Shown here one piece after another: positions 1 to 5,129 of a DNA stretch of 5,129 nt. The DNA is from Clostridia bacterium (lineage in GTDB: Bacteria > Bacillota > Peptococcia > Peptococcales > SKKY01). How positions within the stretch are numbered: the stretch's first letter is position 1; each line of letters begins with the position of its first letter. The DNA lies in NCBI GenBank assembly GCA_007123515.1, contig SKKY01000055.1:1-5129 (forward strand), given 5' to 3'. The position numbers were made by a program, and so were the translations under genes. The notes below the pieces were generated by a model, which did not search any database, was not told the DNA's origin, and saw nothing but the letters and a program-made list of their open reading frames with translations.

Positions 1-246
1 AGGGAGCCATTCACTAAAACTGAGTCTTTTAAGAGATACCCCGTCATATCGAATCTCTCCACTGTCTGTTTTTTTAAGCCCTGCGATGCATTTAGCCAGC
101 GTGGATTTTCCGCATCCGCTTTCTCCGACTAATCCTGTGGTTTGTCCCTGCAAAACAGAAAAAGAAACATTATTAACCGGAATCATTTTCTTGCGATTCG
201 GCCAACCGCTGCTAAATGATGCTGTCAAATGGCTGACTTCAAGCAT
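1..246 (-). CDS. Second ABC ATPase (DppF/OppF/NikE-like), N-terminal part, runs off left edge
   Basis: This is the cytoplasmic ATP-hydrolysing subunit that would pair with the ATPase at 239-1174 to power the importer. I translated the frame by hand: 82 codons from ATG 246 down to base 1 without a stop. It begins MLEVSHLTASF, then has the core strand and Walker A motif GESGCGKST at residues 41-49, followed by the GLKKTDSGEIRYDG segment typical of DppF/OppF N-termini. The Q-loop, signature, Walker B and H-loop lie outside the window. The start overlaps the upstream ATPase stop by 8 bases, which indicates translational coupling. A ribosome binding site GAGGTG (255-260) sits 8 bases before the ATG and fixes the start. 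The family call is firm, but whether it is the Dpp, Opp or Nik subtype cannot be settled from 82 residues. Confidence 0.93.
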   Translation of the reverse strand, partial: MLEVSHLTASFSSGWPNRKKMIPVNNVSFSVLQGQTTGLVGESGCGKSTLAKCIAGLKKTDSGEIRYDGVSLKRLSFSEWLP

Positions 247-1174
247 AGAGAAAACACCTCACGTTTCTGTTGCCAACGGAATAAAGATCCGGTTTTAGCT
301 GACTGCAAACCGGCATTTTTTTCGAACATCTCGGATGAAAACTGCATCCTTCAGGCAAATGAATCAAACTTGGAGGCAGTCCAGGGATAGGTTTCAGATT
401 TTTATAGGGCTGTGCCTCAATAAATCCTTTAGTATAAGGATGGTAAGGTTCATTAAACAAATCCTTTGTATCACCATACTCTATAACTTCGCCGGCATAT
501 AACACAGCCACTTTGTCAGAAATAGTGTTGGCAAAAATAAGGTCATGCGTAATCAGCAACAGACCTATATCTGTATCCTGGATCATTTTTTTAAAAATCT
601 GATATACTTCGTTTCTGATGATTACATCAAGACCTTTTGTCGGCTCGTCGGCTATAATGAGGTCTGGCTTACCCATCGTGGCCGATGCCGAAAGCACTCT
701 CTGTTTCATGCCTCCACTTAACTGAAAAGGATAGGCATCAGAAACACGTTCCGGATCATATAAATGGTATTTTTTTAGTTCATTAATAATTTTATGAATA
801 TATGTTTTTTTATCTTTCTGATCGATCACATCTCTTAACTGTTTCTTTACTTTCATAATGGGATTCAAAGAGGTGTCCGGGTTTTGGGGTATCAACGCTA
901 TTTTTTTCCCCCGAATATTACGAATATCAGAAGTGGGTAATCGCAACAGGTTTTTTCCCTCATATTCAGCTTCACCCGACAGCTTTGCATTTTCAGGAAG
1001 CAGCTGCAGCAGAGACAAGCCAAACACAGATTTGCCACTCCCGGTTTCTCCGATCATGGCTATAACCTGACCTTTGTGTAGGGTCATGGATATATTGTTT
1101 ACGGCTTTTACCTGACCTTGCCGGGTTGAAAAAGCAACTTTTAGATTAGTGATCTCAATTGTTTTCTTTATCAT
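239..1174 (-). CDS. First ABC ATPase (DppD/OppD/NikD-like) with C-terminal Cys cluster
   Basis: Cytoplasmic ATPase subunit of a peptide/nickel-family ABC importer, 311 aa. Motifs seen: Walker A GETGSGKS (residues 42-49), Q-loop Q97 in IPQNP, signature LSGGMKQR (152-159), Walker B LIIADEPT (172-179), D-loop GLD (181-183) and H-loop His210. After residue 255 comes the C-terminal extension of oligopeptide/dipeptide ATPases (PGLPPSL, then GCSFHPRC) with cysteines 277, 283, 290 and 307 (C-X5-C-X6-C-X16-C). In DppD/OppD relatives such a cluster holds an iron-sulfur centre; its presence here is inferred. The length fits DppD/OppD (about 310-330 aa) and is longer than E. coli NikD (about 250 aa). ATG 1174 has AAAGG 6 bases upstream, and the gene begins 11 bases after the permease stop. 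Substrate specificity cannot be read from an ATPase. Confidence 0.96.
   Translation of the reverse strand: MIKKTIEITNLKVAFSTRQGQVKAVNNISMTLHKGQVIAMIGETGSGKSVFGLSLLQLLPENAKLSGEAEYEGKNLLRLPTSDIRNIRGKKIALIPQNPDTSLNPIMKVKKQLRDVIDQKDKKTYIHKIINELKKYHLYDPERVSDAYPFQLSGGMKQRVLSASATMGKPDLIIADEPTKGLDVIIRNEVYQIFKKMIQDTDIGLLLITHDLIFANTISDKVAVLYAGEVIEYGDTKDLFNEPYHPYTKGFIEAQPYKNLKPIPGLPPSLIHLPEGCSFHPRCSKKMPVCSQLKPDLYSVGNRNVRCFLYA
255..260 (-). promoter_or_regulatory. Ribosome binding site of the second ATPase
   Basis: GAGGTG on the minus strand, 8 bases before the ATG at 246 and inside the last codons of the preceding ATPase gene. It supports the ATG at 246 as the start of a gene that overlaps its neighbour. 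Confidence 0.75.
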
Positions 1175-1180
1175 ACATAG

Positions 1181-1185
1181 CCTTT
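1181..1185 (-). promoter_or_regulatory. Ribosome binding site of the first ATPase
   Basis: AAAGG on the minus strand lies directly after the permease TAG stop (1186-1188) and 6 bases before ATG 1174. It decides between this start and an out-of-frame ATG at 1176-1178, which sits only 2 bases from the AAAGG. Confidence 0.65.
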
Positions 1186-2022
1186 CTAGAGAAATTGTTC
1201 ATAATTTCGTTCTGATGTATCAAAATAATCACGAATGGCATCTCCGAAAAGGTTTACTGAAAAGCAAAAACCGATGATAAAAAGACCGGGAAAAAACATT
1301 AAATACGGAGATGTTCTTATATGTGTTTTGGCATCAAAAATCATAACGCCCCAATCTGGATCCGGCGGTTGCAGACCAAGACCAAGATAACTCAGAGAGG
1401 CTATGGCAATAATGGTTCTTCCAATCTGAGCCGTAAAGAGGACCATAAATGGCCCTATAATATTAGGGATCACATGTTTAGAAATGATGTACCAATGGCT
1501 TGCACCAAGAGCACGGATTCCTTCAACGAAACTTTCCTCACGTAATTTTAAAATTTCTGAACGTACCACTCTTGAAAAATCAGCCCATGAGACAATCAGT
1601 GTAGCAATTAAAATGCTTTTAAATCCCGGCCCAAGCACTCCGGCAATGGCCAGCATAAAACTTAAGGTTGGGAGACTTTGAAATATTTTAACAAAGACCT
1701 GTATCAGCTCATCAAGCCAACCACCAAAATAACCTCCGATTGTACCAAAAAAAAGTCCGATGATCATTGTGCCTGCTGATGCAGCCACGGCTAATATCAT
1801 AGATGTCCTTCCACCATAAATAATCCGGCTTAATACATCCCGTCCCATGGTATCGGTTCCCATCCAGTGTTCTGATGAAGGCTTTTGTAATCGGTTTTGC
1901 ATATCAACCTTTAAAGGATCCGCCGGAGCAATCCAGGGAGCCAAAAGGCTCATAAAAATTAACAAAATCAGAAAGATAATACCTATATAATTAATCATTT
2001 TAGCTATATTCGTTTTAGTCAC
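1186..2022 (-). CDS. ABC importer permease, DppC/OppC/NikC type
   Basis: One of the two membrane subunits that form the translocation channel, 278 aa. An N-terminal membrane segment (about residues 10-32) leads to the DppC-type block HWMGTDTMGRDVLSRIIYGGRTS (residues 52-74). More hydrophobic segments follow at about 76-98, 117-147, 188-215 and 240-262. The cytoplasmic coupling loop (EAA motif) is FVEGIRALGASHW..ISKHVIPN, residues 165-187, followed by LSYLGLGLQPPDPDWG (210-225), a hallmark of this subunit. The start is GTG, not ATG, and its first 4 bases overlap the stop of the upstream permease (GTGA), the classic arrangement for translational coupling. An extended ribosome binding site GGTGGTGA lies 6 bases upstream. 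The length is normal. The family is certain; the Dpp, Opp or Nik subtype is not. Confidence 0.96.
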   Translation of the reverse strand: MTKTNIAKMINYIGIIFLILLIFMSLLAPWIAPADPLKVDMQNRLQKPSSEHWMGTDTMGRDVLSRIIYGGRTSMILAVAASAGTMIIGLFFGTIGGYFGGWLDELIQVFVKIFQSLPTLSFMLAIAGVLGPGFKSILIATLIVSWADFSRVVRSEILKLREESFVEGIRALGASHWYIISKHVIPNIIGPFMVLFTAQIGRTIIAIASLSYLGLGLQPPDPDWGVMIFDAKTHIRTSPYLMFFPGLFIIGFCFSVNLFGDAIRDYFDTSERNYEQFL

Positions 2023-2972
2023 TTCAGCTCACCACCAAGACGAATTCTCGGGTCTATGACTATATACAAAAGATCGATTAACAGATTAAAAAGAATATAT
2101 ACGACTCCTGTAAATAATACATAGGCTTGAATGACAGGATAATCCATACTCGTAATGCCCTGCACAGCATAACTGCCCACACCCGGAATCGCAAAAATAG
2201 TTTCTATAATTGCGGATCCACCCAAAATTCCGCCAAAATAGTTTCCAATCAGAGTAACCACCGGGAGGATTGAATTTCTAAGAGCATGCCTGTAAATAAC
2301 CAGCGGGCTGGTTAATCCTTTTGCATAAGCATTCATAATATAGTTTTTATGCAATACTTCAAGCATCGTTGCCCGGTTGACTCGCATGATGACTCCACTG
2401 GTTCCTAAGGCAAGAACCACAGATGGCATGAGAAGGTGAAAAAGGGTACCGTATCCGCTGGTTGGAAGCCAACGGAGGTTAACTGAAAAAAACATCATCA
2501 ATAAAATAGCGGCTAAAAAGCCCGGTGTGGAAATGAATAGTAAACTCATGATTCGGCCAATGTGATCAAACCATCCATTTTTATTAACGGCCATCAAAAC
2601 AGCTAAAGGTATGGAAATAAAAATAACCAGAAATAACGCAGAAAAAGATAAAGCAAACGTTCTGGGTAATCTTTTTTTAAATTCTTCAGCAATCGGAATA
2701 TTGGTAATAAACGATCTGCCTAAATCACCTTTTAGAATATCCTTCATCCAACTCAGATATTGTTGAGGTAAGCTCTGATCAAGGCCAAGCTCTATTCGTT
2801 TCTGCTCTATCTCTTCTATTGTGGGAGTGCTGACTCCGTCAGCACTTAAAGCCTCCCTGGCGGGATCTCCTAAGGAGACCACGCCTAAAAGGAAGGCAAT
2901 AATGGAAACACCGATCAATACGGGTATGGATGATACTATCTTTTTAATTACATAGGGAATGACATACATCAT
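2019..2972 (-). CDS. ABC importer permease, DppB/OppB/NikB type
   Basis: Membrane subunit that pairs with the DppC-type permease, 317 aa. Likely membrane segments are at about residues 12-32, 104-128, 140-163, 176-197, 238-260 and 283-307. Family marks include LGLDQSLPQQYLSWMKDILKGDLG (62-85, broken here by no gap), GRSF (85-88), the coupling loop AYAKGL..PLVIYRHALRNSILP (215-237), and ETIFAIPGVGSYAVQGI (257-273). The C-terminus YIVIDPRIRLG is also typical. The gene starts on the base after the binding-protein stop (TAA 2975-2973), so there is no spacer. Two consecutive ATG codons (2972 and 2969) are possible starts. The GGAG at 2977-2980 is 4 bases from the first and 7 from the second, so the second may be the real one. 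The stop overlaps the next start by 4 bases. Confidence 0.96.
   Translation of the reverse strand: MMYVIPYVIKKIVSSIPVLIGVSIIAFLLGVVSLGDPAREALSADGVSTPTIEEIEQKRIELGLDQSLPQQYLSWMKDILKGDLGRSFITNIPIAEEFKKRLPRTFALSFSALFLVIFISIPLAVLMAVNKNGWFDHIGRIMSLLFISTPGFLAAILLMMFFSVNLRWLPTSGYGTLFHLLMPSVVLALGTSGVIMRVNRATMLEVLHKNYIMNAYAKGLTSPLVIYRHALRNSILPVVTLIGNYFGGILGGSAIIETIFAIPGVGSYAVQGITSMDYPVIQAYVLFTGVVYILFNLLIDLLYIVIDPRIRLGGELK
2029..2036 (-). promoter_or_regulatory. Ribosome binding site supporting a GTG start
   Basis: GGTGGTGA on the minus strand, matching much of the GGAGGTGA consensus, 6 bases before the GTG at 2020-2022. It lies inside the last codons of the preceding permease and supports the GTG as the true start. 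Confidence 0.65.
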
Positions 2973-4544
2973 TTATCTCCAGGAAACCCCCGTTAAATCC
3001 ACACCATATACTGTAGCATTATAATTGGCAACCGCCTTATTATGAGGGGCTAATGTGACATCATGGAACATTGGATGGGTTGAAATATCTTCAGCTGAAA
3101 TGTCTTGTAACTCATCCACCATTTCTTTAATTCTTTCCAGATCAGTTTCAACTGCTAATAACTCCAGCAATTCATCAACGCGCTCATTGGAAAAGCCCAG
3201 GCTATAAGCGATATTAGTTGACCCTTGACTATACATAAAACGATTAAATATTGTCATCGGGTTCAAATCCGGCAGTCCTTGAATATGAAGTGAAATATCA
3301 AATTCTCCCTGTGATTGCAACTCACGGAAAGCCGCCCCATCGACAACAGAAATTGTAGATTGCAAACCGATTCCAGTTAATACAGACTGGATATATTCTG
3401 CTTGCTCTTTGTAAGGATATCTGTCGAGAGCCCATGATGGAACAATTATTTCCAGAACAGGATTTTCATCTCCAATCACTTCTTCAACGAGTTCCTCAGC
3501 TCTTTCAAGGTCATAAACGGGTTGAATGGTTTTTGCAAAAGGAGAAGCATAGTTTAAAATATTAATCGTCGGTTCCGGATAGCCATTATAAAACTCATTC
3601 ACCAGCAATTCACGATCAATCGCAAGACTTAAGGCTGTTTTCATTCTTGGATCATTAAATGGAAATCTGGTTCCGTTTGTTGATACATAATGCGAAATGG
3701 TTGATTTATCATACGATAAATCAAAACGATCATCTTCTAATAATTGCTTTGTCAGTTCCGGAGTCAGTGAACCTAAATCTAACACTCCCATAATCTCCTC
3801 AGCCTGCAAAGCTGAAAATCTTGTTTGTGGATCAGGAATAATTCTGATTCGAATGTTCTTTATCTTCGCTTTTTCTCCATAATAATCCTCGTTGGCTTCT
3901 AATAAAACGTATTCGTTTCTTTCATGTTCTACCAGTTTAAAAGGGCCTGTCCCCTGTGCAATGGTTACAAAGTCGGTTGTCTCATCAAAAGAATCAGGAC
4001 TATACATTGCACTTCCAAAATTAGCCATATTATAAGGTAGTAAAGCAAATGGCTCACTAAATGTCATTTTCACCTGGTATTCGCCTGTTTTTTCGATCGA
4101 TTCAAAATTTGGATAGACAGCGGTAAAATGGAACGTATAAAAAGATGATCTTTTACCATGCATGTTTGAGTACCTTTCGTAGTTAGCCATCACTGCATCC
4201 GCATTAAATGGAACACCATCATGGAATGTAACACCTTGTTTCAAATCAAATGTCCATTCAGTCTTTTCATCATTACTTTCCCATCCCGTTGCCAGTTTTG
4301 GCGTTGGTTGTTGTCCCGGGCCGATCGCAACAAGAGGTTCCCAGACATACAGAATAGAGCTCATATAGAAGGCATCCTCCGGACCTGGTGCTACATCCCT
4401 TGGTCCGGCCAAGACCAGCTCTTTTTCGTACAGTTCTGCTGCAGATACATCATTCGTTCCGTTTGAACCACATCCTGATAAAGATAAGACAAGAATAAGT
4501 CCGGTAATTATTATCATCAGAATAGATTTTCTTTCTCTAAACAT
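2973..4544 (-). CDS. Lipoprotein solute-binding protein, SBP_bac_5 (peptide/nickel) family
   Basis: Extracytoplasmic receptor of the importer, 523 aa, anchored by lipid to the outside of the membrane. The signal peptide has basic residues (RERK, 3-6), a hydrophobic core (8-20) and a lipobox LSGC (22-25) with Cys25 as the lipidated residue. Family 5 marks: YVWEPLV (66-72), LATGW (84-88), WTFDLKQGVTFHDGVPFNADAV (97-118), GTGPFKL (198-204), NEDYYGEKAKIKNI (218-231), IIPDPQTR (235-242) and FNDPRMKTALSLAIDRELLV (296-315). The length is normal. It is the first gene after the cobalamin riboswitch, so the ligand is probably tied to B12 metabolism (cobalt, a metal chelate or a corrinoid); this is inference. 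In a by-eye alignment with E. coli NikA I find no match for Arg137, Trp398 or His416 (NikA numbering), so it should not simply be called NikA. Peptide binding remains possible. ATG 4544 has a strong ribosome binding site. Confidence 0.95.
   Translation of the reverse strand: MFRERKSILMIIITGLILVLSLSGCGSNGTNDVSAAELYEKELVLAGPRDVAPGPEDAFYMSSILYVWEPLVAIGPGQQPTPKLATGWESNDEKTEWTFDLKQGVTFHDGVPFNADAVMANYERYSNMHGKRSSFYTFHFTAVYPNFESIEKTGEYQVKMTFSEPFALLPYNMANFGSAMYSPDSFDETTDFVTIAQGTGPFKLVEHERNEYVLLEANEDYYGEKAKIKNIRIRIIPDPQTRFSALQAEEIMGVLDLGSLTPELTKQLLEDDRFDLSYDKSTISHYVSTNGTRFPFNDPRMKTALSLAIDRELLVNEFYNGYPEPTINILNYASPFAKTIQPVYDLERAEELVEEVIGDENPVLEIIVPSWALDRYPYKEQAEYIQSVLTGIGLQSTISVVDGAAFRELQSQGEFDISLHIQGLPDLNPMTIFNRFMYSQGSTNIAYSLGFSNERVDELLELLAVETDLERIKEMVDELQDISAEDISTHPMFHDVTLAPHNKAVANYNATVYGVDLTGVSWR
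2977..2980 (-). promoter_or_regulatory. Ribosome binding site of DppB-type permease
   Basis: GGAG on the minus strand, within the last codons of the binding-protein gene. Spacing is 4 bases to ATG 2972 and 7 bases to ATG 2969. The usual optimum favours the second ATG, which would shorten the protein by one residue. Confidence 0.6.
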
Positions 4545-4550
4545 GTTTCA

Positions 4551-4557
4551 CTCTCCT
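4551..4557 (-). promoter_or_regulatory. Ribosome binding site of the binding-protein gene
   Basis: AGGAGAG on the minus strand, preceded by an A-rich stretch, 6 bases before ATG 4544. It lies 16 bases downstream of the terminator U-run and is not buried in it, so control looks transcriptional rather than by hiding the ribosome site. Confidence 0.85.
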
Positions 4558-4572
4558 TTTTTATTTCGGGAC

Positions 4573-4607
4573 ATAAAAAAAAGTCCCTTAGTTATACTAA
4601 GAGACTT
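4573..4607 (-). terminator. Intrinsic terminator of the cobalamin riboswitch leader
   Basis: On the minus strand, AAGUCUCUUAGU (4607-4596), loop AUA (4595-4593) and ACUAAGGGACUU (4592-4581) form a 12-bp stem with a single U·G wobble (4602·4586). The U-tract begins within the stem's end and gives eight consecutive U (4582-4575). It stands between the aptamer and the first operon gene, about 28 bases before the ATG, which is where a transcription-attenuating expression platform should be. The expected effect is premature termination when the aptamer is bound by cobalamin. Confidence 0.93.
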
Positions 4608-4621
4608 TCCCATTTAAAGTC
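4603..4621 (-). other. Small hairpin competing with the terminator (possible P13 or anti-terminator)
   Basis: RNA of the minus strand: GACUUU (4621-4616), loop AAAUGGG (4615-4609), AAAGUC (4608-4603), a 6-bp stem. It uses five bases of the terminator's 5' arm, so the two structures exclude each other. The loop UGGG (4612-4609) is complementary to CCCA (4794-4791) in the presumed L5 loop of the aptamer. It could therefore be the L13 kissing partner or a local anti-terminator. Seen in sequence; the role is inferred. Confidence 0.5.
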
Positions 4622-4630
4622 ATCCAGTTG

Positions 4631-4650
4631 TGTCTGAAAAATTTCAGACA
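4631..4650 (-). repeat. Inverted repeat hairpin in the riboswitch linker
   Basis: TGTCTGAA / TTCAGACA form a perfect 8-bp stem with a 4-base AT loop. On the plus strand it is followed by five T, but no plus-strand gene precedes it. On the transcribed minus strand it is a stable spacer hairpin between the aptamer and the terminator. It may bring distant pairing partners closer; no specific role can be assigned. Confidence 0.7.
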
Positions 4651-4662
4651 TTTTTGATAAAA

Positions 4663-4683
4663 CAACAATCAATCCCCTTGCTG
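4663..4683 (-). other. Hairpin with a GGGG loop close to the aptamer (alternative P13)
   Basis: RNA of the minus strand: CAGCAA (4683-4678) pairs with UUGUUG (4668-4663) with one G·U pair, closing a 9-base loop that begins GGGG (4677-4674). It lies about 12 bases after the P1 stem of the aptamer, where P13 often sits in cobalamin riboswitches. Three of its G could pair with CCC of the presumed L5 (4794-4792). The stem is weak, so this is an alternative to the hairpin at 4603-4621. Confidence 0.35.
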
Positions 4684-4694
4684 AGTTACCGATA

Positions 4695-4851
4695 TTCTAA
4701 GGCAGGTCTCCTGGCTCGCGCATCAATCTCCTCCCCGCCTTCCCGGATGGTTCCAGTGGCATAATGGGGATTCGTCTTCGCTTACAGTGGTGGGTCCGCG
4801 CCGGATTTTAACCGGTCTTCCCTATTCTCCTCATAAGAGGCACCGTTAGAA
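4695..4851 (-). promoter_or_regulatory. Cobalamin (B12) riboswitch aptamer
   Basis: Cis-acting RNA that binds a cobalamin and controls the downstream importer operon. On the minus strand it has, in order: the P1 5' strand with CUAACGGUGCC (4849-4839); GGGAAGACCGG; AAAAUCCGGCGCGGACCC then ACCACUGU (ending at 4784); a second CCACUG (4759-4754, in UGCCACUGG); GGGAAGGCGGGGAGGAG; and the B12 box AGCCAGGAGACCUGCC (4716-4701). P1 closes with UUAGA and a flanking base pair (4695-4700 with 4846-4851, 6 bp). All the conserved blocks of the family are present and intact, so this is a full aptamer. The terminator downstream makes it a transcription-level switch, most likely off when cobalamin is high. 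The subclass (adenosyl- or methyl/aquo-cobalamin) cannot be fixed by eye. Confidence 0.97.
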
Positions 4852-4874
4852 AGTATTTAAACTACTTACAGGAA

Positions 4875-4903
4875 ATATTACTAAAATAATTTGCTTTTGT
4901 AAA
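4875..4903 (-). promoter_or_regulatory. Sigma-A-like promoter of the riboswitch and importer operon
   Basis: On the minus strand, TTTACA (4903-4898; one mismatch to TTGACA) and TAATAT (4880-4875) are separated by exactly 17 bases in very AT-rich DNA. Transcription would begin near 4868, about 17 bases before the P1 stem, which fits a riboswitch leader of about 320 nt before the first ATG. The -10 box is only a 4 of 6 match, so the start point is approximate. Confidence 0.65.
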
Positions 4904-4913
4904 CAATAATTAT

Positions 4914-5129
4914 TCATTGTCTTTCCAGATACTTTTCAATTCCATTGGCAATTCCAAGAGCCATTTGCTCCTGAAACACCGGATCAATCAATAACCGCTC
5001 TTCAGTCTGATTAGTCAGGAAACCTGTTTCAACGATCACAGACGGCATCTTTGTTTCCCGCAGAACAACAAAATTTCTTTCAAAGATTCCATACGAAGGG
5101 CGCTTTGTCGTCAATCTTGCTTCACTAAG
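4914..5129 (-). CDS. N-acetylmuramoyl-L-alanine amidase (Amidase_3), C-terminal part, runs off right edge
   Basis: Zinc-dependent peptidoglycan hydrolase that cuts the amide bond between N-acetylmuramic acid and the stem peptide, acting in the cell wall. Only the last 71 residues are in the window. The frame is open to the right edge (codons LSEARL precede an internal TTG at 5114), so the true start is outside. The visible part has NFVVLRETKMPSVIVETGFLTN (residues 19-40 of the fragment). VETGF carries the glutamate (fragment residue 34) that is catalytic in AmiC/CwlV-type enzymes. It is followed by a helix ending GIANGIEKYLERQ, typical of the domain's end. The TGA stop is 10 bases before the -35 box of the riboswitch promoter. 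I see no terminator after it, so some read-through into the riboswitch leader is possible. A functional link to the importer is not indicated. Confidence 0.9.
   Translation of the reverse strand, partial: LSEARLTTKRPSYGIFERNFVVLRETKMPSVIVETGFLTNQTEERLLIDPVFQEQMALGIANGIEKYLERQ

Noticed and set aside
86..298. Plus-strand open frame of 70 codons
   Set aside because: It lies opposite the two ATPase genes, has no ribosome binding site or family resemblance, and is a shadow of the minus-strand coding sequence.
858..1681. Three plus-strand open frames (858-1070, 1321-1545, 1484-1681)
   Set aside because: All are antisense to well-supported ATPase and permease genes with clear motifs, and none encodes a recognisable protein.
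3697..4466. Two plus-strand open frames (3697-3882, 4221-4466)
   Set aside because: They are antisense to the binding-protein gene, whose frame carries the family motifs from end to end.
4631..4655. Plus-strand intrinsic terminator (8-bp stem followed by five T)
   Set aside because: No plus-strand gene lies upstream for it to terminate. In the transcribed orientation it is a hairpin inside the riboswitch linker.
4753..4790. Short direct repeats CAGTGG on the plus strand
   Set aside because: They are the two conserved CCACTG blocks of the cobalamin aptamer read on the opposite strand, not a separate repeat element.
4904..4919. AT palindrome AATAATTATT beside the amidase stop as an operator
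   Set aside because: It is short and of simple composition in very AT-rich DNA, and matches no binding site I can name.
4914..5114. A 66-residue small gene starting at TTG 5114
   Set aside because: The frame stays open through the window edge and the residues match the end of an Amidase_3 domain, so the TTG is an internal codon of a longer gene.

Overview
The window looks like part of a low-GC Gram-positive (Bacillota-type) chromosome. The supporting signs are AT-rich DNA, AGGAG-type ribosome binding sites before nearly every gene, a Gram-positive style lipoprotein, a sigma-A-like promoter, and a terminator-type riboswitch. I cannot name a genus from the sequence. Every gene that I can support lies on the minus strand, so the functional order runs from the right end to the left end.

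From right to left: (1) the C-terminal 71 codons of an N-acetylmuramoyl-L-alanine amidase (5129-4914); (2) a 369-base intergenic region (4545-4913) holding a promoter (4875-4903), a complete cobalamin (B12) riboswitch aptamer (about 4695-4851), several linker hairpins and an intrinsic terminator (4573-4607); (3) a five-gene ABC importer operon of the peptide/nickel (Dpp/Opp/Nik) family. The importer consists of a lipoprotein solute-binding protein (4544-2973), two permeases (2972-2019 and 2022-1186), a first ATPase with a cysteine cluster (1174-239), and a second ATPase that runs off the left edge (246-1). The genes abut, overlap by 4 or 8 bases, or lie 11 bases apart, so they are almost certainly one transcript.

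The main point is the pairing of a cobalamin riboswitch with an importer that an automatic pipeline would probably call a dipeptide transporter. A B12-sensing leader directly before the operon, with its own promoter and terminator, suggests that the cargo belongs to B12 metabolism. Cobalt, a cobalt or nickel chelate, or a corrinoid or precursor are the main candidates. The expected logic is that high intracellular cobalamin stops transcription before the binding-protein gene. By eye, the binding protein does not keep the arginine, tryptophan and histidine used by E. coli NikA for its metal chelate, so the ligand is open.

The leader also shows readable switching parts. The conserved B12 box can pair with the 5' arm of the terminator. 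A small hairpin overlapping that same arm carries a UGGG loop complementary to CCCA in the presumed L5 loop of the aptamer. I saw no mobile element, CRISPR array, tRNA or rRNA in the window.
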